Part shown: positions 8,933 through 16,990 of the stretch, piece by piece | Layout: every line of letters starts with the position of its first letter | Numbering within the stretch: the first letter of the stretch is position 1 | Source: CADCVQ01 sp038260305 | Lineage (GTDB): Bacteria; Actinomycetota; Thermoleophilia; Solirubrobacterales; Solirubrobacteraceae | Length of the DNA stretch: 64,000 bases | Reading direction: 5' to 3' | Assembly (NCBI GenBank): GCA_038260305.1 | Contig: JBBSNY010000001.1 | Span: 62,001 to 126,000, forward strand | Translations under genes and position numbers: made by a program | The notes under the pieces: generated by a model | Told to the model about the DNA's origin: nothing | The model's database searches: none | What the model saw: only the letters and a program-made list of their open reading frames with translations

Positions 8933-8960
8933 CGACGGGCCACCCGAAGGCGGCCCGTCG
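8933..8960. terminator. bidirectional hairpin terminator
   Basis: CGACGGGCC and GGCCCGTCG form a perfect 9-bp stem with a 10-nt loop. It lies between the convergent stops of the lipoprotein gene (8795) and the Q/N-rich repeat gene (8984). There is no long T tract, as is usual for terminators in GC-rich actinobacteria. Confidence 0.6.
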
Positions 8961-8983
8961 ATTGTGACGTTCGTCAGGCTCGG

Positions 8984-9727
8984 CTAGCAGATGAGGCCGA
9001 TGCCGACTTCCTGACAGTTGTTGCCGGTGCTGCTCTGGCCGTTGACGCCGGTCTGCGTGCCGCCGAGGACCGTCAGCGTGCCGCCGTTGGCGTCCTGATC
9101 GAGACGCTGACCGGTCGTCGCGGCCTGCGTGTTGCCCTGGTCGTTGTCACCGAGGATCAGCAGGCCGAAGGCGAGCTGGGTGCTGTTGAGCGTCGTGTCG
9201 GAGTTGTTCCTGGCCCTCTGGTCGCCGCCGAAGAGGACGATTCCGCCGCCGGTGGCCTGGCCGATGCCCTGCGTGGTCGCCGCGTTCTGGTTGTTGGACT
9301 GGCCGGTGTCGCCGAGCACGATGAGTCCGCCGGCGCCCTGCGCGCTGTTCAGCGTGGTGCTCGAGTTGTTCTGACCGGTCTGGTCGCCGCCGCCGAGCGT
9401 GAGGACGCCGCCGGACGCGTCCTGGCCGATGGCCTGGTTCGTCGTCGCTGCCTGGGTGTTGGCCTGCTTGCTGTCGCCAACGATGAGGCCGCCGCCGGCG
9501 ACCTGATCGTTGTTCAGGTTGGTGCTGGAGTTGTTCGTCGCGGTCTGGTCGCCGCCGCCAAGCACGATGCCGCCGCCGGAGGTCTGGCCGATGCCCTGGG
9601 TCGTCTGGGAGCTCTGGTTGTTGGACTGGCTGCTGTTACCGATGCCGATGATCTGCGCCTGCGCACCTGCCGCGCCCACGGCAAACGCGCTGAGCGCGAG
9701 CGGGACGATAAGGAACTTGCGGGTCAT
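8984..9727 (-). CDS. secreted Q/N-rich beta-repeat protein (curli-like pattern), copy 1
   Basis: 247 aa. Signal peptide of 24 residues ends AGAQAQ and the mature protein begins IIGIGNSSQSNNQ. The remainder is a tandem array of about 27-residue half-units of two alternating kinds. One has an LxLGGGDQ strand then NNSST..N..Q; the other has an LIVLGD strand then GQSNNQxAATTQxIGQ. A pair makes a unit of about 55 residues. Regular Gln/Asn ladders with short Val/Ile/Leu strands resemble curlin and other cross-beta or beta-solenoid proteins. Two Cys near the end (NNCQEVGIGLIC) could close a disulfide cap. It is divergent from the two other repeat genes. A surface-fibre role is inferred, not demonstrated. 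Confidence 0.65.
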   Translation of the reverse strand: MTRKFLIVPLALSAFAVGAAGAQAQIIGIGNSSQSNNQSSQTTQGIGQTSGGGIVLGGGDQTATNNSSTNLNNDQVAGGGLIVGDSKQANTQAATTNQAIGQDASGGVLTLGGGDQTGQNNSSTTLNSAQGAGGLIVLGDTGQSNNQNAATTQGIGQATGGGIVLFGGDQRARNNSDTTLNSTQLAFGLLILGDNDQGNTQAATTGQRLDQDANGGTLTVLGGTQTGVNGQSSTGNNCQEVGIGLIC

Positions 9728-10472
9728 GTGACTCCTTCAAACCGATTTGCAAAACGGTACGAGCCGTCTTGGCCCGCCCTGCCCTACGCGTGCAGCAAAG
9801 ACGATCTACGGATCGAGTCCGCCGGCAGACTAACGCAGACGCCCGACGTACCTGTTCTCCGTGGGTGCTTGGATTCCCCCTCTGGCAGCAGTGTAGCCGG
9901 CGAGCACGATTGCCGCGGCCAACGTTCTAACGCTCGGTACCCCTCATGTCAAACCAACGCAGCAGAAACATGCGGGACGCGTCCCATCGCCCCGCTCCCG
10001 TCATCGACTCGGCAGAACTCCTGCCTACGTCGTTTCTAACGGCCGGCCCCGCGCGTGTCAACCCCGGGGGCAAAATCTCGCCCCGCCGCCTCACGCTCCC
10101 CGAGGCGGTCCCGGCGGCCGTTGGCCCCTATCCGGCGAGATCCCGCCGCGTCCGAACCGCCTCCGCCGTCCGAACCGCCTCCGTACAAGTGCCCGCGCGC
10201 GAGGGCGGGCGTCACGCGGGGGCAACGCGCGCGCGTCCTATGAAGTGAAGTCACGACCCGCCCTTGCGACTGGGCCGCATGGGGGACGTGGTTGCGTGCG
10301 TCGCCTCAAGGGGATATAAATCCGTCGGCAACGAGCGATCGATGTGCGCTGCGCTTCATGCGGCGGGGTGATGGCAAAGGCAGGCCATCGTCGAGAAGGG
10401 CGGAAGGGGCAGGGGAGGCAACGGGGACATCGTGTCCGTGAGCTGCACGGATCGACACCTAACGGAGGCAGG
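9728..10472. other. 745-nt gene-free divergent region between repeat-protein genes
   Basis: No frame here has convincing coding character. It contains a two-copy 18-nt tandem repeat (10150-10185) and an unusually AT-rich GGGATATAAATCC stretch near 10312, about 160 nt before the plus-strand start at 10473. The start at 10473 has a strong GGAGG site. The region probably carries the promoters for both directions and a long 5' leader, but I cannot place promoter boxes with confidence. Confidence 0.45.
10150..10185. repeat. two-copy 18-nt tandem repeat
   Basis: GTCCGAACCGCCTCC followed by GCC or GTA, twice head to tail at 10150-10167 and 10168-10185. It lies inside the divergent control region of the Q/N-rich repeat genes, so it could be a paired protein-binding site. 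Confidence 0.5.
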
Positions 10473-11396
10473 ATGAGACCCAGTAGTACCGAGGGGAGGA
10501 GCGCACAAGCTCCAAGCGGCGTAGCGGTGCCCACAGCACCCGTTCGGCGTTCCCGCACGTCATGCGTGCGCCTTTGGTTCGGTGCGCTGGCCGTCGCGTT
10601 CGGATTGTTGGTGCCGGCCAGCGTCGCGTTCGCTCAGAGCGGCGACTCCGGCTCGCTGATCATCGGCGACCCGGGCCAGTCCGCGGAGCAGAACCAGTCA
10701 ACGAGCCAGGCCAACACGCAGGACGCGGGCACTGGCTCGATCACGCTTGGAAACACCGCCGCGGACAACGATCAGCAGGCCGCAACGAACCAGCACATCA
10801 ATCAGGAGCAGTCGGGGACGTTCATCGTCTTCGACGGCGCCCTGCACCAGACGGCCGCGCAGAACGCGAACACGGTGCAGGACAACAAGCAGCTCACGGG
10901 TCTGAGCGGTGGCTTGGTGGTCGGCGATACGTCGCTGAACAACAAGCAGCACGCGACGACCAACCAGGACATCAACCAGGTCATGGACGGCACCTTCATC
11001 GTCCTCGGCGACACGTTCGCCGTCGACTCACGGATCACCAGCGGGGTCAGCAGCCTCAACGGCTGTGCGGTCTGCGCAGAGGCGACGCGCGGCGGACCCG
11101 TGCTCGCGGGCGGGGACTACCGGGCATCGAGCGACGCGCAGGAGGGGACGTACATCGTCTTCGGCGACTTCACACAGGCCGCCGCCCAGAACTCCTCGAC
11201 GGTCGAGACCAACCATCAGGACATGACCGGCAGCATCGTCCTCGGCGATACCGAGCTCAACAACGACCAGCAAGCCGTCACGGATCAGAAGATCGACCAG
11301 TCATTGCATGGCACGTACATCGTGTTCGGCACCCTCGATCAGACGGCGGATCAGAACGCCAACACCATCCAGACCAACCAGCAGGAGCATGGATGA
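10473..11396 (+). CDS. secreted Q/N-rich beta-repeat protein, divergent paralogue 2
   Basis: 307 aa from the ATG at 10473, chosen for GGAGGCAGG directly upstream. Long twin-basic-like N-region and a hydrophobic core (LWFGALAVAFGLLVPASVAFA) end before QSGDSGSLIIGD. The mature part repeats units of the form GTFIVFD..HQTAAQNANTVQDN and LVVGDTSLNNKQHATTNQDINQ. This is the same two-strand plan as its neighbours, but with aromatic FIVF/YIVF strands. A middle insert (about residues 205-235) holds two Cys in NGCAVCAEA and interrupts the array. Followed after 71 bp by the third repeat gene on the same strand. Confidence 0.6.
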   Translation: MRPSSTEGRSAQAPSGVAVPTAPVRRSRTSCVRLWFGALAVAFGLLVPASVAFAQSGDSGSLIIGDPGQSAEQNQSTSQANTQDAGTGSITLGNTAADNDQQAATNQHINQEQSGTFIVFDGALHQTAAQNANTVQDNKQLTGLSGGLVVGDTSLNNKQHATTNQDINQVMDGTFIVLGDTFAVDSRITSGVSSLNGCAVCAEATRGGPVLAGGDYRASSDAQEGTYIVFGDFTQAAAQNSSTVETNHQDMTGSIVLGDTELNNDQQAVTDQKIDQSLHGTYIVFGTLDQTADQNANTIQTNQQEHG

Positions 11397-11467
11397 CCGA
11401 TGTGCGCTAGAACGTCAACGTGCCAGCATGGAATGCGGGACGCGAACCAAGATCGAAAGGAACGGCC

Positions 11468-12406
11468 TTGAACCGTAATTACACCGCGGTGCCGCTCAGC
11501 GTCCTCGTGGCACTGGTGGCTGCGGCCAGCGCTCAAGCGCAGATCATCGGGATCGGTGATACCAGCCAGTCGAACGATCAAGGCATCTCGAGCCAGCAGG
11601 GTGGTTCGCAGAGCGCCGGCGGCGGGATCATCCTCGGCGGCGGCAATCAGACTGCCGCCAACAACTCCACCTCGACCGCGAACAACTCGCAGTCCAGCGG
11701 CGGGGGCCTGATCGTCGGCGACACCAACCAGGCCAACCAGCAGTCCGTCGAGACCGGCCAGTCCGCCAAGCAGGACGCCGGCGGTGGGACGCTGACGCTT
11801 GCGGGCGGCGACCAGAAGGCGACGAACAACGCGTCGAGCACCGTCAACAACGCTCAGGCCGCAGGCGGCCTCATCGTCCTCGGCGACACCGGTCAGAGCA
11901 ACAAGCAGGGCGTTGCCACAAGCCAGATGATCGGCCAGGACGCCGGCGCCGGAGTCATCCTGTTCGGAGGCGACCAGAACGCGGCCAACAACTCCGGCAC
12001 GACCGACAACAACTCGCAGGCGATCGTCAGCGGGCTGATTCTCGGTGATACGGCTCAGGACAGCGCGCAGGCCGACTGCACCGACCAGCAGATCGATCAG
12101 GGCGCCAATGCCGGCACGCTGACGCTCGCAGGTGGAGATCAAAACGGCACGAACAGCGGAACCACGGACAAGAACAACGAGCAGGTCCGCTCCGCCGGTC
12201 TTGTTCCGAGCCGCTGCATCCGGGTCTCGCCGCCGCCGGTTGTCGTTCCGCCGGTTGTCGTTCCGCCGCCGGTCGTCGTTGCGCCGCCTCCGCCGGCTGT
12301 CAAGCCGGTCGTCAAGAAGAAGCCGAAGAAGAAGGTCGTCAAGAAGAAGAAGAAGAAGAAGAAGAAGGCCCGTAAGCCGCGTCGCAAGCGGGGCTTCACA
12401 GGCTGA
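11468..12406 (+). CDS. secreted Q/N-rich beta-repeat protein with Pro/Val stalk and poly-Lys tail, paralogue 3
   Basis: 312 aa from a TTG at 11468. This start is preferred because AAAGGA lies 6 nt upstream and it places the signal peptide (NRNYTAVPLSVLVALVAAAS) at the very N-terminus. The mature start AQIIGIGDTSQSN is almost the same as in copy 1, and about four 55-residue beta units follow. After a Cys-bearing end (PSRCIRVS) comes a Pro/Val run with VVVPP repeats. The last ~40 residues are nearly all Lys and Arg. A basic tail after a rigid Pro stalk suggests electrostatic anchoring to anionic wall polymers or DNA; this is inference. It probably works with the two neighbouring repeat proteins. 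Confidence 0.65.
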   Translation: MNRNYTAVPLSVLVALVAAASAQAQIIGIGDTSQSNDQGISSQQGGSQSAGGGIILGGGNQTAANNSTSTANNSQSSGGGLIVGDTNQANQQSVETGQSAKQDAGGGTLTLAGGDQKATNNASSTVNNAQAAGGLIVLGDTGQSNKQGVATSQMIGQDAGAGVILFGGDQNAANNSGTTDNNSQAIVSGLILGDTAQDSAQADCTDQQIDQGANAGTLTLAGGDQNGTNSGTTDKNNEQVRSAGLVPSRCIRVSPPPVVVPPVVVPPPVVVAPPPPAVKPVVKKKPKKKVVKKKKKKKKKARKPRRKRGFTG

Positions 12407-12422
12407 CGAACCTCGTCGTCTC

Positions 12423-12452
12423 GCTGGGCCCGGCGTCATAGCTGGGCCCAGC
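12423..12452 (+). terminator. hairpin terminator after repeat protein 3
   Basis: GCTGGGCCC and GGGCCCAGC form a perfect 9-bp stem with a 12-nt loop, starting 17 nt after the stop of the repeat-protein gene and before the next lipoprotein gene. Confidence 0.6.
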
Positions 12453-12480
12453 TCGACGTTGGGCGTCACCTCACCCCTTC

Positions 12481-13026
12481 ATGACACACCGACCACTCTC
12501 GACGAGGGGCCTGCGGATTGCCTTGTGTGCAACCGCGGCAGCGGCCCTTCTCACAGCCGGTTGCGGCGGATCGGACGCCAACAACGGGCCCAGCGCTACC
12601 GCCCCCGCCGCCAGCACGACGACGGCGGTTAGGCCGGCCCTCAGCAAGGCCGAGTTCATCGCTCGCGCCGACGACGCCTGTCGCAAGACGCAGAAGAAGC
12701 AGAATGAACTGCGGCGCGAGGCCGTCGGCAAGCAGACTTCTGAGCTTGTCCCCACCCTGCGCAAACAGGCCAAGCTCGCCAAGCGCCTGGCGGACCAGCT
12801 CTCCGCGCTCGCGACGCCCGAGGCCGATACGACGCGTATCGCGGCGTTCGTCGAGAGCGTAAGCCAGATCGGCATCTACTCAAAGGCGTTGAGTGACTCC
12901 ATCGAAGCCAAGCACGACAAACCGGCGCACAACCTCGCCACGAAGCTCGTCAACTGGCGCCAAGTCGAGCACACGCTCGGTCAGAGCTATGGTTTCAAGG
13001 TATGCGCACACGGATCGAGCTACTGA
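12481..13026 (+). CDS. putative lipoprotein, helical, unknown function
   Basis: 181 aa. The N-terminal signal ends in the lipobox LTAGC, with the lipidated Cys at residue 28. A Thr/Ala linker follows, then a helical domain beginning LSKAEFIARADDACRKTQKK and ending YGFKVCAHGSS. The two Cys of the mature domain (in DACRK and KVCAH) are placed to form a disulfide. This pattern is known from many small extracellular lipoproteins of actinobacteria with no assigned function. The next gene starts 2 nt after the stop, so they are probably co-transcribed. Confidence 0.65.
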   Translation: MTHRPLSTRGLRIALCATAAAALLTAGCGGSDANNGPSATAPAASTTTAVRPALSKAEFIARADDACRKTQKKQNELRREAVGKQTSELVPTLRKQAKLAKRLADQLSALATPEADTTRIAAFVESVSQIGIYSKALSDSIEAKHDKPAHNLATKLVNWRQVEHTLGQSYGFKVCAHGSSY

Positions 13027-13027
13027 G

Positions 13028-13780
13028 ATGAACCGACATCTGCACCGCACGCGAGGTCTCGTCGGCCTGGCCGCGGCTCTCGGGACCGGCACACTGCTGT
13101 TCGGCGCCACGGACGCCCTCGCGGTCGACAGCCTCGCGGTATCGGCCTCGCCGAGCCCGCAGGCGACCGTCGCGATGACGATCGGCGCCCGCGGATCGAC
13201 GAGCGAGCCGAGCAAGATGCGCGTCTTCGTGGCCCGGGGCGGCGAGTGCGCGAACGCCGGCGGCGCATCCGCCAGTGCCGCGGCCCAGAGCCAGCGCAGC
13301 GATTCGGTCGAGGTGTTCTCCCAGGATCCTTCCGGAGCCTTCTCATTCGTCACGCAGTACACGCCGCCCGCCGCGGGCAACTACGCGATCTGCGCATACC
13401 TGTACCGCAGCTCGGAGACCTCCAACGTGTCCAGCCAGGTTTCGCAGGGCTTCGCGGTTGCCGCGGCGCCCGCGCCGCCGCCGGCGCCGCCGGCCGGCGA
13501 TCCGGGCACGGAGCGCGAGACGCCGGTCGCGCAGACGAAGCACTGCGTCGTCCCGAAGCTCAAGAACCACACGTACGAGGGCGCCCGCAAGCTTCTGCAC
13601 CGGTCCGGCTGCATCGTCGGCAACGTCGCCAAGCCCGACAAGAAGAAGGCGCGCCCGGTGCGGCGCGGCGGGAAGCGGCGGATCCTCAAGGTCGCATCCC
13701 AGGGCACGCCCGCGGGCAAGGTCCTCAAGGCGCGCGCACGCGTGTCGCTGCGCCTCAAGTACGTCACGCCGAAGTCCTAG
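13028..13780 (+). CDS. secreted protein with C-terminal PASTA-like domain
   Basis: 250 aa from the ATG at 13028. The signal peptide ends near TDALAVDS. Residues 35-150 look like a beta-sandwich with two Cys, followed by a Pro/Ala hinge. The last ~75 residues (CVVPKLKNHTYEGARKLLHR ... VASQGTPAGKVLKARARVSL) match the PASTA plan, a domain that often binds uncross-linked peptidoglycan or beta-lactams. It is basic throughout. It closely follows the lipoprotein gene and ends before a hairpin. A role in sensing or binding cell wall is plausible. Confidence 0.65.
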   Translation: MNRHLHRTRGLVGLAAALGTGTLLFGATDALAVDSLAVSASPSPQATVAMTIGARGSTSEPSKMRVFVARGGECANAGGASASAAAQSQRSDSVEVFSQDPSGAFSFVTQYTPPAAGNYAICAYLYRSSETSNVSSQVSQGFAVAAAPAPPPAPPAGDPGTERETPVAQTKHCVVPKLKNHTYEGARKLLHRSGCIVGNVAKPDKKKARPVRRGGKRRILKVASQGTPAGKVLKARARVSLRLKYVTPKS

Positions 13781-13784
13781 CGGG

Positions 13785-13830
13785 AACCTGCCCCGAGCCT
13801 GGGCGGGGTTGCTCCCGTCCTGGGCAGGTT
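13785..13830. terminator. hairpin between convergent genes
   Basis: AACCTGCCC and GGGCAGGTT form a 9-bp stem enclosing 28 nt, immediately after the PASTA-like gene and about 110 nt from the end of nuoN on the other strand. It may end transcription in both directions. Confidence 0.45.
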
Positions 13831-13894
13831 GCGCACGCCGTCGAGGAGTCGATGCCCGGCGGGGCGAACCCGTCGCCGAGAGCCGGCGGGACAC

Positions 13895-13926
13895 CCGTTC
13901 GCCGGAAGCCCCGTTCGCCGGAAGCC
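13895..13926. repeat. perfect 16-bp tandem duplication
   Basis: CCGTTCGCCGGAAGCC occurs twice in direct succession (13895-13910, 13911-13926), ending 17 bp from the nuoN stop codon. It is probably replication slippage in non-coding DNA. Confidence 0.6.
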
Positions 13927-13943
13927 GGGCGAGGACGCTCCAG

Positions 13944-15476
13944 CTAGAAGAGGCCGAGCGCCGCGCCGGCGTCGCGCACCGCGTGAAACAGCGGTTGGGG
14001 CACGATGCCCAGCACGACGGTGAGCACGGCGAAGATGATCCCGACGGCGACGACCTCGCCCTGCGCGCGCATCCCGGTCGCCTCGTCCGAGCCGCCGGCG
14101 AGCAGCGGCTCCGGCCCAGGGCTTGCGGCCACCAACTGCGAGCCTTCCGCAGCGGGGACCATCCAGATCGCCGCGACGACCTTGAGGTAGTACGCGAGCG
14201 AGATCATCGAGCCGACGACGATGAAGACGCCGAGCCACGCGTAGTCCCCCGTGACGGCAGCCTTGATGAGGTAGAACTTCCCGAAGAAGCCCGCGGTGGC
14301 CGGGAACCCCGCCAGCGCTAGCATCGCGATCGTCATCGGCCATGCGAGCGCCGGTCGTGACGCGCCGAGCCCGTTCAGCGACGCGATCTCGTCGCCGAGC
14401 GGCGTCTCGCGCTCGCGCGCCACGATGACGGCGAACGCCGCGAGGTTCATGACGAGGTACGTGACGAGATAGAAGACCGTCGCCTGCAGCCCGAGCCGCG
14501 AGGCGACGACGACGCCGGCGAGCATGTAGCCAGCCTGTGCCACCGACGAGTACGCGAGCAGCCGCTTCAGCGAGGACTGGCCGAGGGCGCCGACGTTGCC
14601 GACGACGATCGTGAACGCCGCCAGGACCGCGAGCAGCGGACCCCAGTCCAGCGATGCCCCGACGAGGGCGACATCGAACAGGCGCAGGATGACGCCGAAC
14701 GCGGCGGCCTTCGTCGCGACGGCCATGAACGCCGTGATCGGCGTCGGGGCGCCCTCGTAGACGTCGGGCGTCCACTGATGAAACGGCGCCACGGAGGCCT
14801 TGAAGCCGAGCCCGACGACGGTCAGGGCGATGCCCGCCAGAAGCAGCGGATCACTGACGACGCTCGAGTCCAGCGCCGTCGCGATGGCGCCGAAGTCCGT
14901 CGCCCCCGTCGCGCCGTAGATGAAGGCGAGGCCGTACAGCAGCGTTGCGGAGCCGACCGACCCGACGACGAGGTATTTCAGCCCGGACTCAAGCGAGGAC
15001 GCGCGGCGCATCTCGGTTGCGCACAGAACGTACAACGGGATCGACAGCAGCTCGAGGCCGAGGAAGACCGACACGAGGTTCTGCGCGGCGACGAGCACGA
15101 CCATGCCCGCGATCGAGGTCAGCAGCAACGCGTGGAACTCGCCGTGGGCCGCCTCGCGGGGCGCGACGTGGCGCCACGAGAGCACGACCGCCGCGATCCC
15201 GGCGACGCAGAACAGCATCGTCAACGTCAGGGTCAGCTCGTCGAGCCGCAGCGCCCCGGCGACGAGGTCGGTGCGTTCGCCCCACTGCCAGATCGACACG
15301 CCGATCGCGGTGGCGAGGCCGACGATCGACAGCGCCGGCACGAGCGTCTCGCGGATCGCGCGCGAGCGCAGCAGACCGAGCATGAGCGCGAGCAGCGCGC
15401 CGCCGAAGATGGCGATCAGCGGCGACAGGCCCGCCCAGTCGATGTGCGGTCCGGCGATCTTGGCTGCGGCGATCAT
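13944..15476 (-). CDS. nuoN: NADH-quinone oxidoreductase subunit N
   Basis: Antiporter-like proton-pumping membrane subunit of complex I, 510 aa, about 14 transmembrane helices. The central signature FHQWTPDVYEGAPTPITAF and the following conserved Lys (TKAAAFG) are present, as is the helix with LLAYSSVAQAGYM. The ATG at 15476 overlaps the nuoM stop by 4 nt. It is the last gene of the operon. The loop PAAEGSQLVAASPGPEPLLAG near the C-terminus is less conserved. Length is normal for the family. Confidence 0.95.
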   Translation of the reverse strand: MIAAAKIAGPHIDWAGLSPLIAIFGGALLALMLGLLRSRAIRETLVPALSIVGLATAIGVSIWQWGERTDLVAGALRLDELTLTLTMLFCVAGIAAVVLSWRHVAPREAAHGEFHALLLTSIAGMVVLVAAQNLVSVFLGLELLSIPLYVLCATEMRRASSLESGLKYLVVGSVGSATLLYGLAFIYGATGATDFGAIATALDSSVVSDPLLLAGIALTVVGLGFKASVAPFHQWTPDVYEGAPTPITAFMAVATKAAAFGVILRLFDVALVGASLDWGPLLAVLAAFTIVVGNVGALGQSSLKRLLAYSSVAQAGYMLAGVVVASRLGLQATVFYLVTYLVMNLAAFAVIVARERETPLGDEIASLNGLGASRPALAWPMTIAMLALAGFPATAGFFGKFYLIKAAVTGDYAWLGVFIVVGSMISLAYYLKVVAAIWMVPAAEGSQLVAASPGPEPLLAGGSDEATGMRAQGEVVAVGIIFAVLTVVLGIVPQPLFHAVRDAGAALGLF

Positions 15477-16990
15477 GGCGAGGCCTCCGGGAGCGTGGCG
15501 GCCGCGTCGCTCACGCTGAGGGCGCTGGGGGCGATGCTCGACACCGTGGGCTCGCTGCGATGCAGCGCGAACTGCGGATAGAGCGAGATCGCGAGGATCG
15601 CGAGCACGAGCGGGATGAGCACGAGCCCGTCGCGCGTCGTCATCTCGGCCGGCTCGACACGCGGGCCGGTGCGGTTGTGCATCGCGCGGATGAACAGGCG
15701 CAGCGCGTAGACGGCGGCCATGACGACGCCGCTCGAGGCGACGATCGCGATCGCGACGTGATCCTGGAAGACGCCGAGCAGGATGAAGTATTCGCCGACG
15801 AAGTTCGAGGAGCCCGGCATCGCGAGCGTCGCGAACGTGATGATCAGAAAGAAGGTCGCCAGGACGGGGGCCCGCGTCGCGATCCCGCCCATGTCGCGGA
15901 TGTCTTCCGAGCCGTCCGACCGCGAGGCAAGCAGCGCGACGATGAAAAACGCCGGTGCGACGACGAGGCCGTGGTTGAAGGCCTGCAGGATCGCGCCCTG
16001 CGCGCCCTGCGAGTTCAGGGCGAAGATCCCGAGCACGATGAAGCCGAGCTGGGCGACCGACGAGTACCCGAGGATCAACCGTGAGTGCGTCGTCGTGAAC
16101 GCCATCGCCGAGCCGTAGAGGATCGAGAACAGCGCGATCAGCAGCATCAGCATCTGGAAGTGCTCGCTGGCGTCCGGGAAGAAGGGCAGGCAGATCCGCA
16201 GGAATCCGTACGCGGCGACCTTGCTCAGGACGCCCGAGAAGACCCCCAGCACCGGCAGCGGCATCGCCTTGTAGCCGTCGGGCATCCAGCCGTGAAACGG
16301 GAACGCCGGCATCTTCACGAGGAACGCGGCCGCGAAGGCGAGGAACAGCCAGTTCTGCGTCGACGAGCCGAGCGTGCGCTGGGCGAGGTCGGAGAAGGCG
16401 AACGACACGGACTGGCCGTCGCCGGCCGACAGCACCCCGGTCGCGACCGCGGCGGTCAGCATGAGCAGCGAGCCGACGAGCGTGTAGATGACGAGCTTCG
16501 TTGTCGCCTGCACGCGCCGCACACCGCCCCAGATGCCGGTCAAGAAGAAGAACGGCACGAGCATCAGGTCGAAGAAGACGACGAACAGTGCGAGATCCTG
16601 GGCCATCAGCGCGCCGAGCACCGAGGTCTGCGCGAGCGCCATGTGGAAGTAGAACAGGCGCGGCTTGTCGGGCGGGTGGGAGCCAATCCCGAACGACGCC
16701 CACAGCGTGCAGGCGAACCACAGGATCCCCGTCAACAGGACGAGGAACAGGTTCAGCCCGTCGAGGCCGAGCTTGTAGTGGATCCCGAGCTCGGAGATCC
16801 ACATCTCATCGGTGACGTACTGCAGCGCGCTCGATCCGCTCTTGAAGTCGACGACGTACGTGATCGCGTAGGCGAGCACGAGCAGCGTGCCGGCAACGGC
16901 GATCTTGCAGGCCAGGCGCGGGGGCGCGAGCAACCCGAGGACGCCGAACGCCAGCGGCAGCCACAACGCGATCGAGAGATGCAGCGTCAT
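15473..16990 (-). CDS. nuoM: NADH-quinone oxidoreductase subunit M
   Basis: Proton-pumping antiporter-like subunit, 505 aa. Typical motifs are MPAFPFHGWMPDGYKAMPLP (helix 7-8 region) and TTHSRLILGYSSVAQLGF. About 14 hydrophobic helices. The ATG at 16990 is chosen because it forms an ATGA overlap with nuoL; upstream extension in the same frame has no family resemblance. The C-terminal tail is Ser/Ala rich and slightly long. Confidence 0.95.
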   Translation of the reverse strand: MTLHLSIALWLPLAFGVLGLLAPPRLACKIAVAGTLLVLAYAITYVVDFKSGSSALQYVTDEMWISELGIHYKLGLDGLNLFLVLLTGILWFACTLWASFGIGSHPPDKPRLFYFHMALAQTSVLGALMAQDLALFVVFFDLMLVPFFFLTGIWGGVRRVQATTKLVIYTLVGSLLMLTAAVATGVLSAGDGQSVSFAFSDLAQRTLGSSTQNWLFLAFAAAFLVKMPAFPFHGWMPDGYKAMPLPVLGVFSGVLSKVAAYGFLRICLPFFPDASEHFQMLMLLIALFSILYGSAMAFTTTHSRLILGYSSVAQLGFIVLGIFALNSQGAQGAILQAFNHGLVVAPAFFIVALLASRSDGSEDIRDMGGIATRAPVLATFFLIITFATLAMPGSSNFVGEYFILLGVFQDHVAIAIVASSGVVMAAVYALRLFIRAMHNRTGPRVEPAEMTTRDGLVLIPLVLAILAISLYPQFALHRSEPTVSSIAPSALSVSDAAATLPEASP

